Shown here: piece after piece, positions 14,934 through 23,198 of the stretch
Layout of the letters: the number at the start of each line of letters is the position of its first letter
Numbering within the stretch: the stretch's first letter is position 1
Source of the DNA: Mesorhizobium sp.
GTDB lineage: Bacteria; Pseudomonadota; Alphaproteobacteria; Rhizobiales; Rhizobiaceae
Length of the DNA stretch: 45,273 nucleotides
Assembly: GCF_017306545.1 (NCBI RefSeq)
Contig: NZ_JAFKID010000035.1
Location: 1 to 45,273 of the forward strand
Direction of reading: 5' to 3'
The notes under the pieces: generated by a model
Databases searched by the model: none
Told to the model about the DNA's origin: nothing
Seen by the model: the letters and a program-made list of their open reading frames with translations, nothing else
Position numbers and translations under genes: made by a program

Positions 14934-15920
14934 CTATCCGCTATGGGCGGCGGCCTCGACCAGCCGCACCGCCTGGTCGAAGGCGTAGCGCAGCGACGAG
15001 GCGTCCGCCCTGCCCGTTCCGGCGATGTCGAAGGCGGTGCCGTGGTCGACCGAGGTGCGCACGAAGGGCAGGCCGACGGTGACGTTCACGCCGCGCTCGA
15101 TGCCGAGATATTTGACCGGGATCAGGCCCTGGTCGTGATATTGCGCCACGACGATGTCGAACTCGCCGCGCCGCGCCCGCATGAAGACGGTGTCGCCGGG
15201 ATAGGGACCGGACGCCTCGATGCCTTCGGCGCGCGCGTCGGCGATGGCCGGCGCGATCTCCTCGATGTCTTCTCTGCCGAACAGCCCCCCTTCGCCGGCA
15301 TGCGGGTTGAGCCCGGCGATGGCGACGCGCGGCCGCTCAATGCCGAAGGCGCGGCAGGCGCGCTCCGCCAGCCGGATCGTCTTCAGCACCCGCGCCCGCC
15401 TGACCAGCGCGATCGCCTCGGCGAGCGAGACGTGGATCGACACCAGCACCGTGCGCAATTCGTCGTTGGCCAGCATCATGGCGAAATCCTGCGTGCCCGT
15501 CTCGGCCGCCAGGATCTCGGTGTGGCCGGGATAGGCGATGCCGGCCGCCTTCATCGCCTCCTTGGCTAGCGGCGCGGTGACGATCGCATCGACCGTGCCG
15601 GCCTTGGCTTGGCCGATCGCCGCCACGACATAGTCGTAGGCGGCGTGGCCGGCGCGGGCGTCGATGCGACCGACCGGCAGGTCGGCGGCGAGGTCCGTCA
15701 CCGGCAGCACGTCGAGCGCGCCGGCCTCGGCCCTCGCCTCGCCGGGCGCCGCGATTGCGCGCACCGCAAGGTCGAGCCCCAGCGACGCGGCGGTGCGGCC
15801 GAGCACGCCGACGTCGCCGACGACGAAGGCCGGGCGCGGCAGCGCCTGCATGAACAGCTTGCAGCAGATTTCCGGTCCGATCCCGCAGGGGTCGCCCATG
15901 GTGACGGCGAGCGGTTTCAT
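14934..15920 (-). CDS. pdxA: PdxA family dehydrogenase (4-hydroxythreonine-4-phosphate dehydrogenase or PdxA2 type)
   Basis: 328 residues, full length for PdxA. In pyridoxal phosphate synthesis PdxA oxidises 4-phosphohydroxy-L-threonine with NAD and Zn. The metal-ligand histidines are in YPGHTEIL (near 132), GLNPHAGEGG (near 206) and QYHDQGLIPVKYLG (near 260), and the N-terminal MGDPCGIGPEI motif is clear. Biosynthetic pdxA is usually beside ksgA or surA; here it follows a luciferase-like monooxygenase by 27 bases. A catabolic PdxA2 role (4-phospho-D-threonate or erythronate dehydrogenase) is therefore a real alternative. No kinase partner of the DUF1537 type is seen beside it. Confidence 0.88.
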   Translation of the reverse strand: MKPLAVTMGDPCGIGPEICCKLFMQALPRPAFVVGDVGVLGRTAASLGLDLAVRAIAAPGEARAEAGALDVLPVTDLAADLPVGRIDARAGHAAYDYVVAAIGQAKAGTVDAIVTAPLAKEAMKAAGIAYPGHTEILAAETGTQDFAMMLANDELRTVLVSIHVSLAEAIALVRRARVLKTIRLAERACRAFGIERPRVAIAGLNPHAGEGGLFGREDIEEIAPAIADARAEGIEASGPYPGDTVFMRARRGEFDIVVAQYHDQGLIPVKYLGIERGVNVTVGLPFVRTSVDHGTAFDIAGTGRADASSLRYAFDQAVRLVEAAAHSG

Positions 15921-15947
15921 GGTGCCTCCACCGAAAGGGCCGCGACC

Positions 15948-16970
15948 TCAGCGCCAGCCGAGCGCCGGCGCCACATGGGTCAGGATCGTGCCGATGACAT
16001 GGGCGTTGTAGTCCACGCCGAGCTGGTTGGGTACGGTCAGCAGCAGCGTGTCCGCCTCGGCGATGGCTTCGTCGCCGGCGAGTTCCTTGACCAGCACGTC
16101 TGGCTCGGCGGCGTAGTTGCGGCCGAAGATGGCGCGCGTGTTCGCTTCGATCAGGCCGATCTGGTCGCTGCCCTGGTTGCCGTGGCCGAAATAGGCGCGG
16201 TCGCGGTCGTCCATCAGCGCGAAGATGGAGCGGCTGACCGAGACGCGCGGCTCGTGCGCATGGCCGGCCGCCTTCCAGGCGGCGCGATAGGCGCGGATCT
16301 GCTCGGCCTGCTGGACGTGGAAGGGCTGGCCGCCCTCGTTGAATTTCAGCGTCGAGCTTTGCAGGTTCATGCCGAGCTTCGCCGCCCATTCGGCGGTGGC
16401 GTTGGTGGCCGCGCCCCACCAGATGCGCTCGCGCAGGCCTTCCGAATGCGGCTCCAGCCTGAGCAGGCCGGGCGGGTTGGCGAACATGGGCCTGGGGTTC
16501 GGCTCGGCGAAACCCTTGCCGCGCAGCACTTCCAGAAACACTTCCGCATGGCGGCGGGCCATGTCGGCGTCGCTTTCGCCTTCCGCCGGGGCATGACCGA
16601 AATAGCGCCAGCCGTCGATCACCTGCTCGGGCGAGCCGCGGCTGATGCCGAGTTGCAGGCGCCCGCCGGCGATGAGGTCGGCGGCGCCGGCATCCTCGGC
16701 CATATAGAGCGGGTTCTCGTAGCGCATGTCGATGACGGCGGTGCCGAGTTCGATGCGGCTGGTCCTGGCGCCGGCGGCGGCCAGCAGCGGAAACGGCGAG
16801 CCGAGCTGGCGGGCGAAATGGTGGACGCGGAAATAGGCGCCGTCGGCGCCCAGTTCCTCGGCCGCGACCGCAAGGTCGATGGATTGCAGCAGCGCGTCGG
16901 AGGCCGTGCGCACCTGCGAATGTGGGGATGGCGACCAGTGGCCGAAGGACAGAAAACCGATCTTCTTCAT
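15948..16970 (-). CDS. LLM class flavin-dependent oxidoreductase (luciferase-like monooxygenase)
   Basis: 340 residues of the F420/FMN luciferase-like TIM barrel. The start MKKIGFLSFGHWSPSP at 16970 gives the first barrel strand; MLSI four codons earlier (16982) is an alternative, and the longer frame to 17183 is rejected because it overlaps the divergent gene. Landmarks are AAEELGADGAYFRVHHFARQLGSPFPLLAAAGARTSRIELGTAV, the SRGSPEQVI loop and the C-terminal VIGTILTHVAPALGW helix. The family oxidises small organic molecules with reduced FMN; the substrate is unknown. It is in an operon with pdxA and divergent from the thioredoxin-fold gene. Confidence 0.85.
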   Translation of the reverse strand: MKKIGFLSFGHWSPSPHSQVRTASDALLQSIDLAVAAEELGADGAYFRVHHFARQLGSPFPLLAAAGARTSRIELGTAVIDMRYENPLYMAEDAGAADLIAGGRLQLGISRGSPEQVIDGWRYFGHAPAEGESDADMARRHAEVFLEVLRGKGFAEPNPRPMFANPPGLLRLEPHSEGLRERIWWGAATNATAEWAAKLGMNLQSSTLKFNEGGQPFHVQQAEQIRAYRAAWKAAGHAHEPRVSVSRSIFALMDDRDRAYFGHGNQGSDQIGLIEANTRAIFGRNYAAEPDVLVKELAGDEAIAEADTLLLTVPNQLGVDYNAHVIGTILTHVAPALGWR

Positions 16971-17127
16971 GATCGACAGCATGTAGGCCGTGCGGGCGCC
17001 GATGCAAAGGGCCGGCGCGACGGAATCGCGCGGCAGCCGCCGCATCGCGTGACGCGCCGGCCGGCCGGGTATAGACGTATTGGCGCGCGCCCGGCAAAGA
17101 CGGGCCGCCCCGTTCACGGAGGCGAAA

Positions 17128-17673
17128 ATGACGGACGATTTTCCACCGGAGCTTGTCGTCAGCCGCTGGTTCAACACGCGCACGCCGCTGACGCTTCAAG
17201 GCCTGCGCGGCCGTGTCGTCGTGTTGCACGCCTTCCAGATGCTGTGTCCCGGCTGCGTCTCGCACGCCTTGCCGCAGGCCGAGAAGCTTCACCGCATGTT
17301 CGGCGCCGCCGATGTCGCGGTCGTCGGCCTGCACACCGTCTTCGAGCATCATGCGGCGATGACGCCGCTGGCGCTGGAGGCCTTCATCCACGAATACCGC
17401 CTGACGTTCCCGATCGGCGTCGACCAGGCGGGAACGAATGGCCCGCTGCCGGTGACGATGGAGCGCTACGGCCTGCGCGGAACGCCGACGACGCTGGTCA
17501 TCGACCGCACTGGGCGGCTACGCCAGCACCATTTCGGCCAGATGGACGATCTCGCGCTCGGCTACACGGTCGGCGCCCTGCTGGCGGAAGCGGCCCGGCC
17601 GGTGGAGGCGGCTGCGGCCGACGATGCAAAGGACGGTTGCGACGAGGCCGGATGCGCGGTGCCGTCCCGGTAG
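17128..17673 (+). CDS. thioredoxin-fold redoxin (AhpC-TSA/TlpA-like) with C-terminal cysteine pair
   Basis: 181 residues. Thioredoxin fold with a CPGC active site (Cys40, Cys43, in AFQMLCPGCVSHALPQ), a cis-Pro region (GLRGTPTTLVIDRTGRLRQHHFG) and the family helices between. No signal peptide or membrane anchor, so it is predicted cytoplasmic. The tail GCDEAGC (Cys171, Cys176) adds a second CxxxxC pair outside the domain. The ATG at 17128 has GGAGGCG seven bases upstream; the 16 residues before it are rejected. Convergent with the MOSC gene. Likely a disulfide reductase or peroxidase-type protein; the partner is unknown. Confidence 0.8.
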   Translation: MTDDFPPELVVSRWFNTRTPLTLQGLRGRVVVLHAFQMLCPGCVSHALPQAEKLHRMFGAADVAVVGLHTVFEHHAAMTPLALEAFIHEYRLTFPIGVDQAGTNGPLPVTMERYGLRGTPTTLVIDRTGRLRQHHFGQMDDLALGYTVGALLAEAARPVEAAAADDAKDGCDEAGCAVPSR

Positions 17674-17699
17674 CGGAAAGCCCGCCGCCGGCAAAACAC

Positions 17700-18380
17700 T
17701 CAGCTTCCCGACAGCCGCGCGTTCCAGTCCTCGACGGTGCGGGTCGCCAGCCGGCGCTCGGCATGGCCGCGCCAGCCTTGCGGCAGGTGCGGCAGGGCGG
17801 CCATGGCGGCGAGATCGTCGAGGTTCATGGTATCGACGTAGAGGACGCGCCAGGCTCGACGCAGCGTCCACTCCGGCGAGACGCGGTCCTGAAGGACGAG
17901 AGAGTCGCCGGCCTCGACAAAGCCTTCCTCGATGACGCGGTAGTACCAGCCGGTAAAGCCGGTCTTCTGCACCCGCGCGGCCATGTCCGGCACCTCGAAG
18001 CGCGCGTTCAGCTTCCAGCACGGCTGGCGGCCCTGGCTGATCTGGATGACGGCGCCGCCGAGCCGGAAGACGTCGCCGATCGCCGCCGTGTCCTCGGTCA
18101 TGCCGACGGTCGAGAGGTTTTCGCCAAAAGCGCCGGGCTGGTTCAGGACGGCGCGCCCGCCGAGGGCGCCGAGCCAGTAGGCGTAGTGCTCGAAGGCGTA
18201 ATGGTGCAGCGCCTTGTCCGGGCCGCCGTGATGCTTGCGGTCGCCCTGCGCGTCGCCCGCCAGCCCCTCGCGGCCGACGAACATGCGCCCTGCCACCGGA
18301 CGCTTGCGGATGGCGCTCGGTGCGGCCTTCGTCCCGAGCGGGGCGATTTCGCCGGCAAGGATCTGGTTGACGAGCGTCAT
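17700..18380 (-). CDS. MOSC domain protein, YiiM-like
   Basis: 226 residues. The MOSC domain carries the putative molybdenum-cofactor cysteine in SQGRQPCWKLN (near residue 120), preceded by DRKHHGGPDKALHHYAFEHYAYW and GAFGENLSTVGMTEDTAAIGDVFRLG, which are YiiM hallmarks. The C-terminal 3-alpha domain (TLRRAWRVLYVDTMNLDDLAAMAALPHL) is also present. YiiM proteins reduce N-hydroxylated base analogues such as 6-N-hydroxylaminopurine. The ATG at 18380 was chosen because homology starts there. It is the last gene on the minus strand before the redoxin and is separated by 120 bases from the liv operon upstream. Confidence 0.85.
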   Translation of the reverse strand: MTLVNQILAGEIAPLGTKAAPSAIRKRPVAGRMFVGREGLAGDAQGDRKHHGGPDKALHHYAFEHYAYWLGALGGRAVLNQPGAFGENLSTVGMTEDTAAIGDVFRLGGAVIQISQGRQPCWKLNARFEVPDMAARVQKTGFTGWYYRVIEEGFVEAGDSLVLQDRVSPEWTLRRAWRVLYVDTMNLDDLAAMAALPHLPQGWRGHAERRLATRTVEDWNARLSGS

Positions 18381-18500
18381 TGCGGATACCTCGGCTGTCT
18401 CATGGCCGGAGGGAAGCTGTTTTTCGCCCGGCAAGGACCGGCTTTATCACATATGGCGGCGCCACCCCAACCCAGACCGTTCCCAGATGCCGCTGCGGCC

Positions 18501-19241
18501 TCAGAGTCCCAGATAGGCCTTGCGCACGGCGGGATCGTCGATCAGCGCCTTGGCGTCGCCGCTGTGGACGATCGAGCCCGTCTCCATGACATAGCCGCGG
18601 TCGGCGCCCGACAGCGCCAGATGGATGTCCTGCTCGACCAGCAGCACGGTGACGCCCTCGCCGCGGATCGTCGCCAGAACTTCCATCAACTGCTCGACCA
18701 CCACCGGCGCAAGGCCGAGGCTCATCTCGTCGATCATCAGCAGTTGCGGCCGCGCCATCAGGCCGCGCGCCATGGCGCACATCTGCTGCTCGCCGCCCGA
18801 CATCGAGCCGGCGAGCTGCCGCCGCCGCTCGCCGAGGCGCGGGAACAGGCCGTACATGCGCTCCAGATCGCCGGCGATCGCCGCCTTGTCGGCGCGCCGG
18901 TAGGCGCCCATGAGCAGATTGTCCTCCACCGTCATGCGGTCGAAAAGCTGGCGGCCCTCCGGCACCTGCACGAGGCCCGCACCGAACGCCTCGTCCGGCG
19001 TCAACGGCACGAGGTCGCGGCCGAGAAAGGAGGCCTTGCCGGTGCAGGCGATGACGCGCGACAGCGCACGCAAGAGCGTCGTCTTGCCGGCGCCGTTGGA
19101 GCCGACAAGTGCAACGATCTCGGCGCGGCGGATCTCCAGCGACACGCCCTTCAGCACCGGCATTTCGCCATAGCCGGCGCCGAGCCCGTCCACGACAAGA
19201 ACCGGCTCGCCGGCCGTTCCCTTTTCGGCCGCCGCGCTCAT
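18501..19241 (-). CDS. livF: Liv-type ABC transporter ATP-binding protein (LivF-like), second operon
   Basis: 246 residues. Walker A GSNGAGKTT is near residue 45, the signature MSGGEQQM near 151, and Walker B LLMIDEMSLGLAP near 171; Met replaces the more usual Pro after the catalytic Glu. The VPEGRQLF segment is a LivF mark. The ATG at 19241 overlaps the livG stop (ATGA); longer frames are rejected. Last gene of the livKHMGF operon. Confidence 0.92.
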   Translation of the reverse strand: MSAAAEKGTAGEPVLVVDGLGAGYGEMPVLKGVSLEIRRAEIVALVGSNGAGKTTLLRALSRVIACTGKASFLGRDLVPLTPDEAFGAGLVQVPEGRQLFDRMTVEDNLLMGAYRRADKAAIAGDLERMYGLFPRLGERRRQLAGSMSGGEQQMCAMARGLMARPQLLMIDEMSLGLAPVVVEQLMEVLATIRGEGVTVLLVEQDIHLALSGADRGYVMETGSIVHSGDAKALIDDPAVRKAYLGL

Positions 19242-19972
19242 GCCCGCCTCCGTCCGAGATAGGCTTCCACGACCTGCGCATCGGACAGCACCGCGTCGGG
19301 GTCGCCGTCGGCGATCTTCTCGCCGTGGTGCAGCACAAGCAGGCGGTCGGACAGGCTCTTGATCGCCTTGATGACGTGCTCGATGACGAGGATGGAAATG
19401 CCGCGCTCGCGCACACGTTTCAGCACGTCGATCACCTCGTCGATCTCGACAAGGTTGAGGCCAGCCATCACCTCGTCGCACAGAAGCACCTTGGGCTGCA
19501 TGGCGAGCGCCTTGGCGAGTTCGAGGCGCTTGCGGCTCGGGCCGCCAAGCTCGTCGGCGCGCTGGTCGGCGAATTTGGCCAGCCCGACGAAATCGAGTTG
19601 CGCCCGCGCCAGTTCGCGCGCCCTCGCAAGATCGGACTCGCCGCCGCCATGGCCGAACAACGCGCCGACCGCAACGTTGTCGAGCACCGACAGGCCGGGG
19701 AAGGGCCGCATGATCTGGAAGGTGCGGCCGATGCCGAGCCGGGCGCGCTGGTAGGCGGGAAGGGCCGTGATCGAGCGGCCCTCGAAGGCGATGTCGCCGG
19801 CGGTCGGCGCCAGCGTGCCCGAAATCAGGCTGACCAGCGTCGTCTTGCCGGCGCCGTTCGGGCCGATGACGCCAAGGATCTCGCCCTGGTTCAGCGTGAA
19901 GGAGACGTCGTTGACGGCGATCAGGCCGGCGAAGCGGCGCGTCACGTTGGTGATTTCGAGAACGGCGCTCAT
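19238..19972 (-). CDS. livG: Liv-type ABC transporter ATP-binding protein (LivG-like), second operon
   Basis: 244 residues. Walker A GPNGAGKTT is near residue 38, the Q-loop region reads GRTFQIMRPF, the signature-like LGGPSRKRLE near 150 replaces the usual LSxGxxR core, and Walker B is KVLLCDEVMAGL. Both the signature and the Walker B motif are noticeably divergent (DEV in place of DEP, GGP in place of SGG). It overlaps the livM stop and the livF start by four bases each. Pairs with LivF to power the LivHM channel. Confidence 0.9.
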   Translation of the reverse strand: MSAVLEITNVTRRFAGLIAVNDVSFTLNQGEILGVIGPNGAGKTTLVSLISGTLAPTAGDIAFEGRSITALPAYQRARLGIGRTFQIMRPFPGLSVLDNVAVGALFGHGGGESDLARARELARAQLDFVGLAKFADQRADELGGPSRKRLELAKALAMQPKVLLCDEVMAGLNLVEIDEVIDVLKRVRERGISILVIEHVIKAIKSLSDRLLVLHHGEKIADGDPDAVLSDAQVVEAYLGRRRA

Positions 19973-20916
19973 ATGCGGTGCGCCTTCAGGTTCTCGACGA
20001 AGTAGCGCCAGCCCGTCGTGCGGAAGCGGCGCATCAGGTCGGCGACGCCGCGCGGCATGAAGATCACCGCCACCACCACCACGAGGCCGAAGAACAGGCC
20101 GGCGACGCTGGTGATCTCGCTGGACAGCAGTTCCGACACGGTGGAGAGCACGAAGGCGCCGAGCACCGGCCCCAGCACCGTGCCCGGCCCGCCGAACACC
20201 GCCATGATGATCATCTTGACGTTCAGGCTGATGTCGAAAGCGCTGGCGGGGTCCAAAAAGGTGATCCAGTAGGCGTGGATGCCACCGGCGAGCGCCGAGA
20301 ATACGCCCGACAGCGCGAAGGCCAGCACCTTGTAGAGCGTGGTGTTGACGCCCATCACCGCCGCCCCCTCCTCGTTCTCGCGAATGGCGATCAAACCGAA
20401 GCCGAAGCGGCTGCGCGTCAGCCAGAACACGGTTGCGGTCGCCGCCACCAGAAGGACGAGCGACAGTTCGTAGAACAGCCGGTCGTCGTTGAGCGGCGGC
20501 AGCACGAGGCCGATGTTCTGCCCGGCGATGGAGAGGTTGGAGACGATGGCGATCATCACCTGCGCCAGCGCCAGCGTGGCGATGGCGAAATAGTGGCCCC
20601 TGAGCCTGAGCACCGGCAGGCCGAGCAGGAAGGCGAAGGCGACGGCGAGCACCACGCCGAACACCATGCCGACGGCGAACGGCAGTTCCCACTGCACCAT
20701 AGCAATCGCCACGCCATAGCTGCCCAGCCCGTAGAAGACCGAATTGCCGAAGGAGGCGTAGCCGGCATAACCGCCGATGATGTTCCAGCCCTGCGCCAGC
20801 ACGGCCAGCAGCAATGCGTTGATGCCGAACTGCACCAGCACGTCCGAGCCGAACCACGGCACGGCTGCGAGCACGGCAAGTGCCGCGACGATAAGAATCC
20901 AGCGCAGCCCCTTCAT
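19969..20916 (-). CDS. livM: Liv-type ABC transporter permease (LivM-like), second operon
   Basis: 315 residues, mostly hydrophobic. It starts MKGLRWILIVAALAVLAAV at 20916, overlapping the livH stop by four bases. LivM marks: NALLLAVLAQGWNIIGGYAGYASFGN, GHYFAIATLALAQVM, RFGFGLIAIRENEEGAAVMGVNTTLYK (coupling loop) and VFGGPGTVLGPVLGAFV. It forms the membrane channel with LivH. Confidence 0.92.
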   Translation of the reverse strand: MKGLRWILIVAALAVLAAVPWFGSDVLVQFGINALLLAVLAQGWNIIGGYAGYASFGNSVFYGLGSYGVAIAMVQWELPFAVGMVFGVVLAVAFAFLLGLPVLRLRGHYFAIATLALAQVMIAIVSNLSIAGQNIGLVLPPLNDDRLFYELSLVLLVAATATVFWLTRSRFGFGLIAIRENEEGAAVMGVNTTLYKVLAFALSGVFSALAGGIHAYWITFLDPASAFDISLNVKMIIMAVFGGPGTVLGPVLGAFVLSTVSELLSSEITSVAGLFFGLVVVVAVIFMPRGVADLMRRFRTTGWRYFVENLKAHRI

Positions 20917-21776
20917 GCCGTTTTCCCCAGAAGGCCGCTTGGCCGGAAGATCAGCACCAGCACCAGCACGCCGAAGCTCGCGACGTCGCCGAAGGTGGCG
21001 CCGACATAGAGCACGGTCAGCGATTCGATGATGCCGAGCACCAGCCCGCCGACGAGCACGCCGAGCGGATTGTCGAGGCCGCCGATGATGGCGATGGCGA
21101 AGGATTTGGCCGTCAGCGTCGCGCCGATATAGGGGTCGATCTGCGAGACTGTGCCGTAGAGCCCGCCGGCCGCCCCCGCCAGCCCGATGCCGATGCCGAA
21201 GGTCATGGCGTAGAGATGGCGCGGCTCGACGCCGTAGAGGCGGGCGGCGACGAGGTTCTGCGCCGTGGCGCGGATGGCGCGGCCGAGCCGGCTGTGCAGC
21301 AGGAACAGCCACATGCCGACCGTCAGCGCGACGGCGACGCCGAAGGCCATCAGGCGCGCCACCGGCACCACCACCGGACCGAGCGCGATGCTGGAACCGG
21401 CATAGGACGGATTGATGGTGCGGAAGTCGGCCGAGAAGGCGAGCTGCGCCAGATAGGTCAGCACCACCTCAAGCCCGAAGGTGATGAGCAGCGTGTTGAA
21501 CATCGGCGCCCGCACGATGAGGTTGAGCACGCCGCGTTGCAGAACGTAGCCGAGGCAGAACATCACCACGGCGGTGATCGGCAGGCCGAGGAACGGGTCG
21601 ATGCCGAGATAGGTGTAGAGATGCCAGGAGAGATAGCCGCCCAGCATGATGAAGGCGCCGTGCGCCAGGTTGACGATGTTGAGCACGCCCCACACCAGCG
21701 CCAGCCCCAGCGCCATGACGGCATAGAGCCCGCCCAGAAGCACGCCGTTGATCAGGATTTGCGCCAGCAGATCCAC
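20913..21776 (-). CDS. livH: Liv-type ABC transporter permease (LivH-like), second operon
   Basis: 287 residues with the standard LivH layout: LLAQILINGVLLGGLYAVMALGLALVWGVLNIVNLAHGAFIMLGGYLSW at the N-terminus, GRAIRATAQNLVAARLYGVE as the coupling loop, and IIGGLDNPLGVLVGGLVLGIIE near the C-terminus. It starts 122 bases after the livK stop; the intervening RNA holds two strong stem-loops. It overlaps livM by four bases. Confidence 0.93.
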   Translation of the reverse strand: MDLLAQILINGVLLGGLYAVMALGLALVWGVLNIVNLAHGAFIMLGGYLSWHLYTYLGIDPFLGLPITAVVMFCLGYVLQRGVLNLIVRAPMFNTLLITFGLEVVLTYLAQLAFSADFRTINPSYAGSSIALGPVVVPVARLMAFGVAVALTVGMWLFLLHSRLGRAIRATAQNLVAARLYGVEPRHLYAMTFGIGIGLAGAAGGLYGTVSQIDPYIGATLTAKSFAIAIIGGLDNPLGVLVGGLVLGIIESLTVLYVGATFGDVASFGVLVLVLIFRPSGLLGKTA

Positions 21777-21808
21777 GGATCGGTCCCCTCTCCGGTCAAG
21801 TCATAGGC

Positions 21809-21883
21809 GAAGCGGCGGTAAACGAAAACCCGCAGGCGCCGCTTCGGGTGCAGCGGCGCCGTCCGTCCCGCCGGGCGGCGCCG
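21809..21883 (-). other. paired stem-loops between livK and livH
   Basis: Stem-loop one has perfect 9-bp arms GAAGCGGCG (21809-21817) and CGCCGCTTC (21837-21845). Stem-loop two has 8-bp arms CGGCGCCG (21854-21861 and 21876-21883) extended inwards by four more pairs to a 6-base loop. They lie just after the binding-protein gene in the transcript, without T runs. They could protect the livK mRNA or cause partial termination, so that the binding protein is made in excess. Confidence 0.6.
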
Positions 21884-21898
21884 TCGTCGGTTCCGCCG

Positions 21899-23104
21899 TT
21901 AGCGCGCGTTCCACGCCGGCATCGGATATTTCGGCTTCTCGATGAAGCCCTTGGCGCCGTAGACGGCCGCGACCTTCCCGTCCTGCACTTGGATGACCGT
22001 CTGCGGCAGGTCGATCTGGCCGTTCTCGGCGAAGGCGATCTTGCCGTAGAGGCTGTCGAAGCTCAGCTTGGCGATGGCGTCGCGCACGGCCTTGGGGTCG
22101 AGCGTGCCGGCCGCCTCGACCGCCTGCGCCAGCGCCTCGACGTCGGCGGCGCCGGAAGCGGCGTGATAATCGGGCTCATAGCCGAACTTCGCCTTGTAGG
22201 CTTCCGCGAAGGCGGCGGCGTCGCCAAAGTATTTGTCCTTGAGGTCCGCCGAAGGCAGCCAGGCGCTCATGCCGAAAGCATAATCGGCATCCTTGCCGAG
22301 CGCCTTGCGGAAGTCCTCGCTCGGCACGCCGACGGTGAAGGAATAGAGTTTCGGGGCCACCGCCAGGCTCTTCGCCTGCCGCACGAAGTTGAGGATTTCC
22401 GTCTCGTGGCCGGCGACCAGCACGGCGTCGACATTGGCGCTCTTGATCTGCGACAGCAGCGAGTTGAAGTCGCTGGCGTTCGAGGTGTAGCGCTCGTCCA
22501 GCGCCACCGTGATGCCGGCGTCCTTGAGCAGCGGCCGCGTGCCTTCCGCCACCGACACGTCGAACGCATCGTCGGCATAGAGCAGCGCCACGGATTTCGG
22601 CGCCGGGTCCAGTTCCTTCATCATCTTGACTGTCGAGCCGAAGTAGTTGCTCGCCGGCGCCAGCGTGCCGAAGATGTATTTGAACTTGCGCGAGAAGATC
22701 TGGTCGGAGGCGCCTCCGCCCTGCACCATCGGCACCTGGTATTTTTCCGACACGGCCGAATCGGCCAGCGCGAAATTGGAGGCGAAGGGGCCGAGCAGCA
22801 GGTTCACCTTGTCCTGCGAGATGAGCTGCGTGTACTGGCGCACCGACAGGTTCACGTCCGACTGGTTGTCGTAGAGCTTGAGCGCCAGCTTGTACTGCTT
22901 GTCGCCGACCTTCACGCCGCCCGCCTCGTTGATCTTGTCGATGGTGAACTGGTAGGCGTCCTTGTAGTAGCGGCCGGTGTTGGCCACCGGCCCGGTCAAC
23001 TGCACCGAGGCGCCCAGCACGAGGTCTTCCGCCATGGCCGGGAAACTGGAAAGTGCGACGGCTCCGAAAAGCGCGCCGGCGAGCCGCATGGTCATGTTCG
23101 ACAT
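21899..23104 (-). CDS. livK: Liv-type ABC transporter periplasmic substrate-binding protein
   Basis: 401 residues. The signal peptide is at about 1-26 ([20 protein letters not shown], cleavage after AMA). Mature protein begins [22 protein letters not shown], the type I periplasmic fold of amino acid/amide receptors (Peripla_BP_6); [31 protein letters not shown] and [23 protein letters not shown] follow family order. The ATG at 23104 has GGGAG seven bases upstream; an internal ATG three codons on is possible. First gene of livKHMGF; the ligand is not readable from sequence. Confidence 0.92.
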   Translation of the reverse strand: MSNMTMRLAGALFGAVALSSFPAMAEDLVLGASVQLTGPVANTGRYYKDAYQFTIDKINEAGGVKVGDKQYKLALKLYDNQSDVNLSVRQYTQLISQDKVNLLLGPFASNFALADSAVSEKYQVPMVQGGGASDQIFSRKFKYIFGTLAPASNYFGSTVKMMKELDPAPKSVALLYADDAFDVSVAEGTRPLLKDAGITVALDERYTSNASDFNSLLSQIKSANVDAVLVAGHETEILNFVRQAKSLAVAPKLYSFTVGVPSEDFRKALGKDADYAFGMSAWLPSADLKDKYFGDAAAFAEAYKAKFGYEPDYHAASGAADVEALAQAVEAAGTLDPKAVRDAIAKLSFDSLYGKIAFAENGQIDLPQTVIQVQDGKVAAVYGAKGFIEKPKYPMPAWNAR

Positions 23105-23131
23105 GTTCTTCTCCCTGCTTGTTGATTATGA

Positions 23132-23159
23132 ATTATATCGTGCTCCGATCTAAGTCCAA
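23132..23159 (-). promoter_or_regulatory. promoter of the livKHMGF operon
   Basis: On the minus strand a perfect -10 TATAAT (23137-23132) and -35 TTGGAC (23159-23154) are separated by 16 bp. The expected start of transcription is near 23126, giving a leader of about 22 bases before livK. Confidence 0.6.
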
Positions 23160-23198
23160 TACAACCAAAGCCTGATGCTGGGTGGCCGCGCCGCCCGT

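Noticed and set aside
16971-17183. N-terminal extension of the luciferase-like monooxygenase
   Set aside because: It overlaps the start of the divergent redoxin gene, is basic and unstructured, and is absent from the family pattern that begins at MKKIGFLSFGHW.
18421-18446. Terminator-like hairpin between livF and the MOSC gene
   Set aside because: Only four clear base pairs (CCGG/CCGG) can form near GCCCGGCAAGGACCGGC; too weak to report as a terminator.
15609-19262. 1217-codon plus-strand open frame
   Set aside because: It lies antisense to pdxA, the LLM oxidoreductase, MOSC and livF and overlaps the redoxin in another frame. The product is Arg/Ala/Gly/His-rich with no family pattern, as expected of a GC-rich shadow frame.
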